A DNA stretch of 64,000 bases from Peptococcaceae bacterium (GTDB taxonomy: Bacteria > Bacillota > Desulfotomaculia > Desulfotomaculales > JACDOK01). Shown here piece by piece: positions 51,064 to 58,597 of this stretch. The translations under genes and the position numbers were made by a program. The stretch is taken from assembly GCA_017656185.1 (NCBI GenBank), contig JACDOK010000001.1, positions 128,205-192,204 on the forward strand, in the 5' to 3' direction. Positions within the stretch are counted from its first letter, which is position 1. Each line of letters opens with the position of its first letter. Below the pieces are notes generated by a model, which made no database searches, was not told where the DNA came from, and saw only the letters and a program-made list of their open reading frames with translations.

Positions 51064-51668
51064 GCCTCCAACCCCTCGCCCGTTTTGGCCGATACGGGAA
51101 AGATCTTAAGCTCGGGCTTAATTTTCTTTATCTCCGCCGTTACCGTATCCAGGTCGAAGTCACTCAATGCCAATAGATCACACTTGTTGATGACCACAAC
51201 CTGGGCTTCTTGAAATACCAGCGGGTACTTGGCCGGCTTGTCCCCGCCTTCGGCAACGCTCAAGACGGCCACCTTGTAGTCTTCACCAAGGTCAAATTCA
51301 GCCGGGCAGACCAGGTTACCGACATTTTCAATGAACAGCAGATCCAACTGCTCATAATCAATCTCGTTCAGCGCCCGGCTCACCATGTTGGCGTCCAGGT
51401 GACACAAACCGCTCGTATTGACCTGTACGACTTCTACGCCCTGCCCGGCAATACGCTCGGCATCGCGTGTCGTATAAATGTCACCCTCAATGACCCCCAT
51501 CTGGAAATCGTTTTTCAAGGCCGCTATGGTCTTTTCCAGAAGGGTGGTTTTACCCGCACCGGGAGAGCTGATCAGGTTGATCGTTGTCAGGGAAGCCAAG
51601 CGTTCGCGGTTCTCACGCGCCACCTGCTGATTGGCGCGCAAAATCTTCTGCGCCATCACTACCTTCAC
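51006..51668 (-). CDS. hypB: Nickel-insertion GTPase HypB
   Basis: GTPase that drives nickel insertion into the large subunit with HypA. It is about 220 aa. It has ISSPGAGKTTLLEKTIAALK, the VIEGDIYTTRDAERI switch, LLFIENVGNLVCPAEFDLGE with metal-site residues, and NKCDLL. It lacks the N-terminal His-rich stretch and CxxCGC high-affinity nickel site. The GTG at 51668 after GGGAG is preferred to a TTG at 51701; it lies inside hypA, a 56-nt overlap. Confidence 0.94.
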   Translation of the reverse strand: MKVVMAQKILRANQQVARENRERLASLTTINLISSPGAGKTTLLEKTIAALKNDFQMGVIEGDIYTTRDAERIAGQGVEVVQVNTSGLCHLDANMVSRALNEIDYEQLDLLFIENVGNLVCPAEFDLGEDYKVAVLSVAEGGDKPAKYPLVFQEAQVVVINKCDLLALSDFDLDTVTAEIKKIKPELKIFPVSAKTGEGLEAWYAWLRQVIREKKESAMR

Positions 51669-52026
51669 CGGTATCTCCCTCTCCTTCTTCGTCTCCTTCA
51701 AAATAGTCGATATACAATTCCCGGCCGGCCACTATTTTGGCCCTGGCATCACACTCCGGGCAGAAAAAGGTGATATCCTTAACGGTGGACTCGGCACCGC
51801 ACTTGGGACACTGCAGCACCACGTCCCGGCGCTCGATTTCCAGGCTGGCACCGTCAAACATTGTGCCGGGGGTCAAGATTTCAAAAGCCATTTCCAGCGC
51901 ATCGGGCAGCGCGCCGTTCATCTTGCCGACCACCAGTTTTACCTTGTTAATCTTGGTAATATTATGGTCCTCGGCCGCCTTGGTTATCTCATCCATGACA
52001 GCCTGGATAATCCCGACCTCGTGCAT
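51613..52026 (-). CDS. hypA: Nickel metallochaperone HypA with acidic tail
   Basis: Delivers nickel to HypB/large subunit. It is 137 aa from the ATG at 52026, starting MHEVGIIQAVMDEI with nickel-ligand His2. A zinc site is formed by CPKC and CPEC. Normal family length is about 115 aa; here a 25-30 residue acidic, Gly-rich tail (EGDEEGEGDTGEGSDGAED) follows the fold, encoded largely in the region overlapping hypB. A longer N-terminal reading to 52089 is rejected because His2 must be near the N-terminus. Confidence 0.93.
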   Translation of the reverse strand: MHEVGIIQAVMDEITKAAEDHNITKINKVKLVVGKMNGALPDALEMAFEILTPGTMFDGASLEIERRDVVLQCPKCGAESTVKDITFFCPECDARAKIVAGRELYIDYFEGDEEGEGDTGEGSDGAEDFARQSAGGA

Positions 52027-52118
52027 AACTATCACCCATTCCCTAGGGTAACGTAATCCGGGACAGAGGTCAAATACCATTAAATACACAGAAGGACCTA
52101 CAGGATTTATGGATAAAA

Positions 52119-52613
52119 CTAATCCCGTCTATCCTGTCCTACCCACCGCTCAATTTCCTTCATTACCGCTTCTACCGCTGCTGGCACAGCCTCGACAACC
52201 GCGGGACTCAACCCCATATGCCATTTCTCCATACGCTCCACGGTGATACCGATAACGACGATCTCGTCGGGCATCATCGCCGGTACCGATTTCCGGCCAA
52301 AAGCCAGCGCGTCCCGGATGCTTATGTCGTGCACCGACACCGCCCGCGAAGTCTTCTTGGGTAACTCAGCCTCTCTCCAGCGTATCACGCGGCCAGCGGG
52401 GCCGCCGTCCGCCACGGCATCAACAATAATCACCTTCCGGGCGCCGTACATCAAGTCCAGCATCCCCAGGCCAGGCGCACCCGCTTCCACTAACTCCACG
52501 CCGGCGGGCAAAGTCCTCTTTTGAAGTTCATGCAGGACTTCAACCCCCACCCCGTCATCGCCGGCGATGATGTTACCACATCCTAGAATCCTGATCTTTG
52601 CCTCCGCCAACAC
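52119..52613 (-). CDS. [NiFe]-hydrogenase maturation endopeptidase (M52)
   Basis: Cleaves the C-terminal extension of the large subunit after nickel insertion. It is 164 aa. It has ILGCGNIIAGDDGVGVEVLH with the nickel-sensing Glu/Asp region, VDAVADGGPAGRV and the later His in VSVHDISI, matching HyaD/HybD/HycI proteases. GTG start seven bases after AAGGAG. It directly follows mvhA, whose C-terminus DPCFSCATH is its expected substrate. Confidence 0.93.
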   Translation of the reverse strand: MLAEAKIRILGCGNIIAGDDGVGVEVLHELQKRTLPAGVELVEAGAPGLGMLDLMYGARKVIIVDAVADGGPAGRVIRWREAELPKKTSRAVSVHDISIRDALAFGRKSVPAMMPDEIVVIGITVERMEKWHMGLSPAVVEAVPAAVEAVMKEIERWVGQDRRD

Positions 52614-52764
52614 GACAAACTCCTTACGATCCGGTCATATATCCTCTATTATTCGCCCCTGAGGTGTGACTATCCTTTTGGAAATTCGTGCGCCCCGCTC
52701 AACTGCTTACTGAAATAGAAACGCCCTTCCAGTAATACCGGAAGGGCGTTCGCGCCATCGAAGC
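52614..52764 (-). terminator. Hairpin between mvhA and the maturation protease
   Basis: ACGCCCTTCC-AGTAATACC-GGAAGGGCGT at 52721-52749 forms a 10-bp stem, followed on the minus strand by CGTTTCTATTTC, a partial T-tract. It could be a leaky terminator that makes structural genes more abundant than the hyp genes downstream. Confidence 0.65.
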
Positions 52765-54231
52765 TTAGTCCCGGCTAAGGACCTTGTACAGCTCACCCTT
52801 ACTGTCGTACACGTACATCTTCAGCGGCAGCTCGCCCAGAATGGCGTGCGTCGCGCAGCTGAAGCACGGGTCGTATGCCCGGAAGGCCATTTCCACCATA
52901 TTCAGAACACCCTGGGTGATTTCCTGGCCGGGCTTGATCACGCTCTCGGCGGCCTTCTTGATGGCCATGGTAATCGGGGCGTTGTTGTTGGTGGTACCCA
53001 CGATCAGGTTGGCCTTCACCACGATACCGTTCTCATCGGTCTTATAGTGGTGGGTCAGAGTACCGCGCGGCGCTTCCAGGATACCCACACCTTCGTTCGG
53101 GGTCCCGGTCGGGATATTGATAATGTCGTCGCTGGTAATCTCCGGATCCTGGGCCAGCTCAAGCAGCTGCTCAGCCGCCTGCATCAGCTCGATCAAACGG
53201 GCCCAGTGCGTGGCCAGGATGTGATGTACCGGTTTGCCGCCCAGTGTTTCCAGGTACTTCTCGTAGGCTTCCTGCGCCAGCGGCGTAGCCATCGAATCCG
53301 CAGCGTTCAGGCGGCCCAGCGGAGCAGCCTGGTAAATCGGGGTGCCGGGGCCTTCCACAAAGCCCTGCCAGCCGCGTTCTTTGATGTACGGGTATTTCAG
53401 GTAGCTGTACGGCTCCACGTGCTCGGCAATGTAGTTGACATACTCCACCGGGCTGTACTTGAAGAGCTCTTTGCCCTCGTGGTCAACCACTCTGACTTTG
53501 CCGTCGTAGAAGTCCACCTGGTTCTTATCATTGACAAGACCCATGTAGTTGGTAACCAGCTTGTAACCGTCACTCAAAATCAGGTCCACATAACCCTGGT
53601 TCTTGAGAACGACGTCTTCAAACAGTTTCAAGGAGAACTTGGCGAATTCAACACAAGATTTCGCCATCTCTTCGATTTCTTTACGCTCTTCTTCATTGAG
53701 GCCCTTGCTTACACCGCCCGGCAGCGTCCAGGCCGGGTGCGTCGCCTTGCCGCCCAGCATCGCCTGGATCTGCTGCGCGTAGGCACGATGCTTGATGACC
53801 TCGCCGCCGACTTCCAGACCCACCTTGCCGATCACGCCCAAGATGTTGCGCTCGGCGGGATCCGCGTCCGGGCCCATCACAAAGTCCGGCGACGCCAGGG
53901 CATAGAAGTGGGCGATGTGGCTGTGAATGAAATGCGCCATATAGAACAACCGGCGCAGTTTGACTGCGGTTGGCGTCGGCTGAACGCCGAAAACCATGTC
54001 CATGGCCTTACCCGAGGCCAAATGGTGCGCGCCCGGTCAGACGCCGCAGATGCGGCTCACGATTTGCGGAACCTCTTCTGCCGGCCGCCCCTCTACGAAC
54101 TTCTCAAAACCGCGAAGTTCGGGAATTTGGAAGTAACAGTTCTCAACGCCACCTTCATCGTTCAGAAAGATGTTTATCTTGCCGTGGCCTTCCAACCTGG
54201 TAATAGGATCAATGCTGATCTTCTTCCCCAT
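52765..54231 (-). CDS. mvhA: [NiFe] hydrogenase large subunit MvhA-like, with selenocysteine (UGA) at the L1 motif
   Basis: Catalytic subunit of a group 3c-like cytosolic hydrogenase. The frame reads 488 aa if the UGA at 54037-54039 is decoded: it begins MGKKISIDPITRLEGHGK and contains R60-I-C62-G-V-U65-P-G-A-H69, where homologues have Cys at 65. The frame continues without shift (PGAHHLASGKAMDMV) to a complete C-terminus with Cys456 and Cys459 in DPCFSCATH, then a 26-residue tail for protease removal. Cys62, U65, Cys456 and Cys459 are the four Ni ligands. A hairpin follows the UGA. GGAGG just before the ATG overlaps the end of mvhG. Alternative: a sequencing error or inactivation, made less likely by the matching UGA in mvhD and by an otherwise intact frame. 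Confidence 0.88.
54000..54025 (-). promoter_or_regulatory. Putative SECIS element of mvhA
   Basis: Downstream of the UGA the mRNA can form CCA-(UU bulge)-UGGCCU / AGGCCA-UGG with loop CGGGUA. The loop starts 22 nt after the UGA and has G as second base. The pyrimidine bulge on the 5' side below the loop recalls the E. coli fdhF element. Spacing and loop fit what is known of bacterial SECIS elements; function is inferred. Confidence 0.65.
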
Positions 54232-54233
54232 AA

Positions 54234-55187
54234 TTACTTCGCCCTCCTTAACAGCGACCCAGGCAGCCCGTAGCGGTAGAAGGTACCGGCCGGGTCAACA
54301 ATTTGGCTGATGATCTTGTCAGCCTCTTCAGGATTATCGGCATCTACAACAGAGGCCAGAGCACTGATGTACTTGGCTCCCTGGTCAATCACGCCATCCA
54401 GCGGCCCGTAGCAACCGCGGCACGGGAGATTGGCATTCGTGCACTGGTTACCGCAACCCGCCCGGGTCACAGGCCCCATGCAGGGCAGTCCCTGTTCCAG
54501 GAGGCATTTTTCCGGGTCGATCTTGATCTGGTAAGGACGGACAAATTTCTTGACCTTACGGTCCGTCTTAACCCGCTTACACGTATCACACAAGCTCTTA
54601 TTTTCAGCGCCGACGACAGAACCTTTGGGTGGGAGGTTACCGGAGGCGATAACCTGGATTACCGCCCAGATCTGGTGCGCCGCAGGCGGGCAGCCCGGCA
54701 TGTAGTAATCGACGTCGACAACGTCGGCCAGGCACTTCACGTCTTTATAGAATTCCGGAAGATCAAGTTCACCCTCCGGCACTTTATACTCGGTCTGAGG
54801 GAAAACCTTTTCGGGGTTTACCGTGGACGGGCTTTCCACATAAACCTTGTTCAGGATATCCAGGCGCTGCTTAAAGTTAGCCAGGCCGGGAATACCCCCG
54901 AACATAGCGCAGCTGCCGAAAGCTACCATAACTTTGGATTTCTTGCGCAGCAGCTTGGCAACATATTCGTTTTCGGAGTTGCGGATGGCTCCGTGGAAGA
55001 GGCAGACATCAATGTAACCGTCTTCGTAACCCTCAACATCTTTATACTTAAAGTCCGTTGCAATCGGCCAAAAGACAATATCGGCTACCTTAGACAGGTC
55101 AACAATCTTTTCATGGATGTCCAGAATCGCTACGTCACAACCACCACAAGCCGCAGCCCAGAAGGAAGCTAATTTTAACTTACCCAT
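54234..55187 (-). CDS. mvhG: [NiFe] hydrogenase small subunit MvhG-like
   Basis: Iron-sulfur electron-transfer subunit, 317 aa, cytosolic (no Tat signal). The proximal-cluster ligands are in WAAACGGCDVAIL, FGSCAMFGG and YMPGCPPAAHQIW. The C-terminal third has cysteine-rich motifs CDTCKRVK, CLLEQGLPCMG and CGNQCTNANLPCRGCYG for the medial and distal clusters. All cysteines are plain, so no selenocysteine here. The stop is two bases from the mvhA ATG. Confidence 0.94.
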   Translation of the reverse strand: MGKLKLASFWAAACGGCDVAILDIHEKIVDLSKVADIVFWPIATDFKYKDVEGYEDGYIDVCLFHGAIRNSENEYVAKLLRKKSKVMVAFGSCAMFGGIPGLANFKQRLDILNKVYVESPSTVNPEKVFPQTEYKVPEGELDLPEFYKDVKCLADVVDVDYYMPGCPPAAHQIWAVIQVIASGNLPPKGSVVGAENKSLCDTCKRVKTDRKVKKFVRPYQIKIDPEKCLLEQGLPCMGPVTRAGCGNQCTNANLPCRGCYGPLDGVIDQGAKYISALASVVDADNPEEADKIISQIVDPAGTFYRYGLPGSLLRRAK

Positions 55188-55192
55188 CTATA

Positions 55193-55633
55193 TTAACCCT
55201 CCCCACCAGCAGCAACTTCATCTTTTTGTTTGAACGGACCAAGCTCACGCAGTTGGTCGGTAAACTCCTTAACGGTCTGGGCGAACTTACTTCCTTCCGC
55301 TGCGGAGATCCACTCGAGACGGACTCTTTCTTTCTCAACACCGAACTGTTCCAAAACTTTCATCATCAACTGGTACCGGCGCATCGTCTTGTAATTGCCA
55401 CTAACATAGTGGCAGTCACCCGGGTGTCACCCGGCCACCATCACGCCGTCGGCACCATCACTCAAGGCCTTGAAAACGAACTGCGGATCAACCCGCCCGG
55501 AACACATCACACGAATAATCCGTACATTCGGTGGGTACTGAAGCCTGGAGACACCGGCCAAGTCGGCTCCACCGTAACTACACCAGTTACATAGGAAAGC
55601 AATAATTTTCGGTTCAAAATTTGCTTTCTCCAT
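55193..55633 (-). CDS. mvhD: Mvh hydrogenase iron-sulfur subunit MvhD with selenocysteine (UGA)
   Basis: Electron adaptor that in methanogens links the Mvh hydrogenase to heterodisulfide reductase HdrA. It is 146 aa if the UGA at 55427-55429 is decoded. It has C15-N-W-C18, C44 in VMCSGRVDP, and GVMVAG-U69-HPGDC74-HYVSGNYK where most homologues have Cys69. The frame continues intact through [17 protein letters not shown]. Selenocysteine in VhuD at this motif is known from Methanococcus. First gene of the hydrogenase operon; start ATG after AAGGGGCGGG. Confidence 0.9.
55396..55414 (-). promoter_or_regulatory. Putative SECIS element of mvhD
   Basis: UGCCACUA-UGU-UAGUGGCA, a perfect 8-bp stem, starts 12 nt after the UGA; its loop starts 20 nt after it and has G as second base. 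Codon choice for Cys-His-Tyr-Val-Ser-Gly makes the stem possible. Confidence 0.65.
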
Positions 55634-55926
55634 TCCCGCCCCTTCTTTCTTTAGAGAATTTGAGAAATCTTCAGGTTCGCGATGGAATGTTTTTGTCTCT
55701 CACCCCCGTCTTGCCCATTTTCCGTGATCATACTTACTTCATAATAAAACTCCGGACTAATTAACCAATTGTTTAAGCAGTAAACATAAACTATTGTTTT
55801 TATCATTTGACTAACTTGTCCGAATATTTTTTCTTATTCTAACAAAAAGAATTTTCCTTTTCAAGTACGGGAGAAAGATGCACATAGTACAACCCTGAAA
55901 ATTTTCATCCTATGTTCAATACTCTC
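55634..55926. other. AT-rich leader of the hydrogenase operon
   Basis: 293 nt between murJ and mvhD without a gene and clearly more AT-rich than its neighbours. It should hold the hydrogenase promoter. A short inverted repeat GTTTA-AGCAG-TAAAC (near 55770-55785) is a possible operator; no clean -35/-10 pair was found. Confidence 0.5.
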
Positions 55927-57495
55927 TTATGTCCTAAAACCCGCCACTTTACCGGTAATTATGCTCTTCACATAGCCGATGATGTGTATTAGTTCGTCAA
56001 GCTTTAGTAAAATCCCTGCAAGAAAAAAGACAACGGAACCGGAAAAAATATCAACCATCAACCGGGTCAGCAAGCCAAACCCGTCCCCACCCAGCATTAC
56101 GGCCATTCTGGCGTCCACCGCCGTTACTATTACTGCCATTATCCCGGAGGCAGCCACAACACCGCCCGTAAAACGCCACAGGTCGGCTGCCACTACGCCC
56201 GGCAGGCGGCGCTGGAGTAATATCAGTAAAATAACCATATTCAGTAAAGCCGTAATTGATGTTCCCAATGCAAGTCCGGCATGTGCCAAATAGGGTATCA
56301 GCAAAAGGCTTGCACCCAACTTTATCACCAAGGTACTAAAAGTTACGACCAGAGGCGTTTTCATATCCTTCATGGCAAAGAAGCCGCGGCTTAAAAGCAT
56401 TACAAGGCAGTGGCCCACGAGGCCCACGGCGAAAAACAACAGGGCCACGGCGGTCATAGCACTTGCCTGTTCGTCAAAGGCACCCCGCTCAAAAAGCAGT
56501 TTGACAATCGGCTGGCGCAGCAGAAGAATGCCCAGGCCGGCCGGGACAGTAAGGAGAAAAACGACCTTGATGCCGCGGCGCAGCGTTTCAGCCATCTGAT
56601 CCGGGTGTCCTTCCGATATATGACGGCTCAGGGTGGGGAATATCGCCGTGGAAATGGCTAGTACAAAAAGGCTCTGCGGCAGCTGGATCAACTTGTTGGC
56701 ATAGTTCAAGGAAGCGATGCTGCCTTCGGCCAGGCCCGAAGCCAGTATCCAGTCGATCATCAGGTATACCTGGTTAACACTGAGCGCCAGGGTCAGGGGC
56801 AGCATCAGGTACAGCACCCGTTTAACCTCGGGATGCCCGAAATTGATTTCAAAAGAGTACTTAAATCCTAACCGCCGCAGTACCGGCCACTGGATCAGGG
56901 CCATCGCTGCCGCGCCTCCCAGGGCGCCCGCCGCCAGACCGTAAATACCGTAGTACTCGCCCAGTACCAGCGCACCGAAAATAATGACGATATTCATCGC
57001 CGCCGATCCGAAAGCGGGTACGCCGAAAACGTTGTTGGCATTAAGAATACCCATAAATAGCCCCGCCAGGCTGAAGAATATAATGGAGGGAATCATAATG
57101 GCGGTAAGCTGGGCGGCCAGCCGTATTGTTTCCGGCGGGAACCCTTGCCCGAGCACGCCTGCGATCAGGGGCGCCCCGAACATACCCAGCACCGCGGCCG
57201 CGGCAGTGACTGCTACCAGCGCGTTCATCACCAGGCTGCACAACCGCCAGGCCTCTTCCCGCCGGTTATTGGTTATATAGCCGGTAAAAACGGGGACGAT
57301 GACCGTAGCCAGGGCCAAACCGGCCACGGCATAGAAAATGTTGGGGATAGTATAGGCCACCAAGTAGGCATCGGTGGCACCGGTAGCCCCAAATTGGTGG
57401 GCAATGGCCGTCTCGCGGCCGAGACCCAGCAGGCGAGACAGGAGGGACATAACCATCACCACAATCGTGGCGCGGGCAATCGTTCTTCCGGACAT
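55927..57495 (-). CDS. murJ: Lipid II flippase MurJ
   Basis: Polytopic membrane protein, 522 aa with about 14 hydrophobic segments. The N-terminus has the MVF/MurJ signature SLLSRLLGLGRETAIAHQFG and GATDAYLVAYTIPN. It flips lipid II to the outer face for peptidoglycan synthesis. It is preceded nine bases away by a DMT transporter gene, and it is the second lipid II flippase in the window besides amj. Confidence 0.92.
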   Translation of the reverse strand: MSGRTIARATIVVMVMSLLSRLLGLGRETAIAHQFGATGATDAYLVAYTIPNIFYAVAGLALATVIVPVFTGYITNNRREEAWRLCSLVMNALVAVTAAAAVLGMFGAPLIAGVLGQGFPPETIRLAAQLTAIMIPSIIFFSLAGLFMGILNANNVFGVPAFGSAAMNIVIIFGALVLGEYYGIYGLAAGALGGAAAMALIQWPVLRRLGFKYSFEINFGHPEVKRVLYLMLPLTLALSVNQVYLMIDWILASGLAEGSIASLNYANKLIQLPQSLFVLAISTAIFPTLSRHISEGHPDQMAETLRRGIKVVFLLTVPAGLGILLLRQPIVKLLFERGAFDEQASAMTAVALLFFAVGLVGHCLVMLLSRGFFAMKDMKTPLVVTFSTLVIKLGASLLLIPYLAHAGLALGTSITALLNMVILLILLQRRLPGVVAADLWRFTGGVVAASGIMAVIVTAVDARMAVMLGGDGFGLLTRLMVDIFSGSVVFFLAGILLKLDELIHIIGYVKSIITGKVAGFRT

Positions 57496-57503
57496 TCAGT
57501 TCT

Positions 57504-58430
57504 TCACTCCCTCACCTGCAGCAAAACGCCTACCAATATCAGCGCTCCCCCGACGATCTGTGCCCCGGTAAGCACCTCACTTAACAACCAATAACCCAAA
57601 AGAGCCGTAAATGCCGGTTCCATCGTGCTGATAATCGACGCGCGCGAAGCCCCTAAAAGTTCGATTCCTTTAAACATGGCGGCCAGGGCTATTACTGTCG
57701 TCATTACACCTAGAAAGATCAGGGCCCACCAGGTCCGCACATCAAATCCAAAGTGCAGTGTCCCGCCCGCCAGGCCCATTGCCATGAAAATAACCCCCAC
57801 TATGCTTACTATATAAGTATCAAACACCCAGACGGACATATCCTTTAACAGGCGTGCCCCGGCCACAAAAAAACCGGCGTTGAATACGGCGGCCAGTACG
57901 GACAAACCTACCCCTCTAAGATCCAGTCCGTGTACCGGCTGTCCCAGAATAACCGCCGCCCCTGTCAGAGTCAGCACCAGTGCCAGTACCTTGCGGCTCG
58001 TTAAAGCCTCGTTCAAAAAGAAATAGGCCAAAATGGTCACAAAGGTCGGATAAAAATACAGAAAGAGAATAGCCATGCCGGCCGGGATATATTGAAAAGC
58101 ATAAAAAAGACATAATACCGTAGTCGCCTGTCCGGCCACGGCGACCAGCACTACCTGCCAGAACCTGCGGGCCCCCAACCGCCAGGGCATTCGCCATAAT
58201 AAAGTTACCGCCCAAAAAATAAAGGCCGCAATGGCATACCTCACCACCAGGGCCGTCATTACTGTGGCCCCACCCCGGTAGGCAATCTTGGCCGCAACCG
58301 CCTCCGTACTCAAACAAAGTGTGGCAATAATAACCAGTAATAACCCCCATCCCTGGCTTACCGGTTTGTTTTTTTCACCCGTTCCTTTATCAGCCGGATA
58401 CTCTGTGCCGGGCTTCTGAACGTTCTGCAT
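57504..58430 (-). CDS. EamA/DMT-superfamily transporter
   Basis: 308 aa with ten predicted membrane helices in two EamA repeats (first about residues 25-155, second about 165-300). The repeat-1 end ALTSRKVLALVLTLTGAAVI and repeat-2 end EVLTGAQIVGGALILVGVLL are typical. An ATG at 58430, seven bases after GAGG, is preferred to one at 58469. Substrate unknown; metabolite export is common in this family. Confidence 0.87.
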   Translation of the reverse strand: MQNVQKPGTEYPADKGTGEKNKPVSQGWGLLLVIIATLCLSTEAVAAKIAYRGGATVMTALVVRYAIAAFIFWAVTLLWRMPWRLGARRFWQVVLVAVAGQATTVLCLFYAFQYIPAGMAILFLYFYPTFVTILAYFFLNEALTSRKVLALVLTLTGAAVILGQPVHGLDLRGVGLSVLAAVFNAGFFVAGARLLKDMSVWVFDTYIVSIVGVIFMAMGLAGGTLHFGFDVRTWWALIFLGVMTTVIALAAMFKGIELLGASRASIISTMEPAFTALLGYWLLSEVLTGAQIVGGALILVGVLLQVRE

Positions 58431-58597
58431 ATAAGTACCTCGTATCTCACGGTGATTTTGTTCCAACAAAGCTTATTTTACAATATCATTTCACCCGTTT
58501 CCACAACAATCATCACCAACACACTAACTATACCGCATTTCTTCCCGTTTTCCCGGGTACACTAAATTGTGATGCCAGGCCGGGAGGAACTGACGGT

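Noticed and set aside
52765-54231. mvhA as two genes or a pseudogene split by a stop codon
   Set aside because: Both halves are in the same frame with no missing residue, the single UGA replaces a conserved cysteine, and the rest of the protein and the hyp genes are intact.
52846-55172. Long plus-strand open frames (475 and 289 codons) opposite the hydrogenase genes
   Set aside because: They are mirror frames of mvhA and mvhG, lack ribosome sites and recognisable domains, and arise from the codon bias of the real genes.
55193-55633. mvhD as two separate small proteins
   Set aside because: The frame continues through conserved [13 protein letters not shown] between the UGA and the first downstream ATG, so one selenoprotein explains the sequence better.
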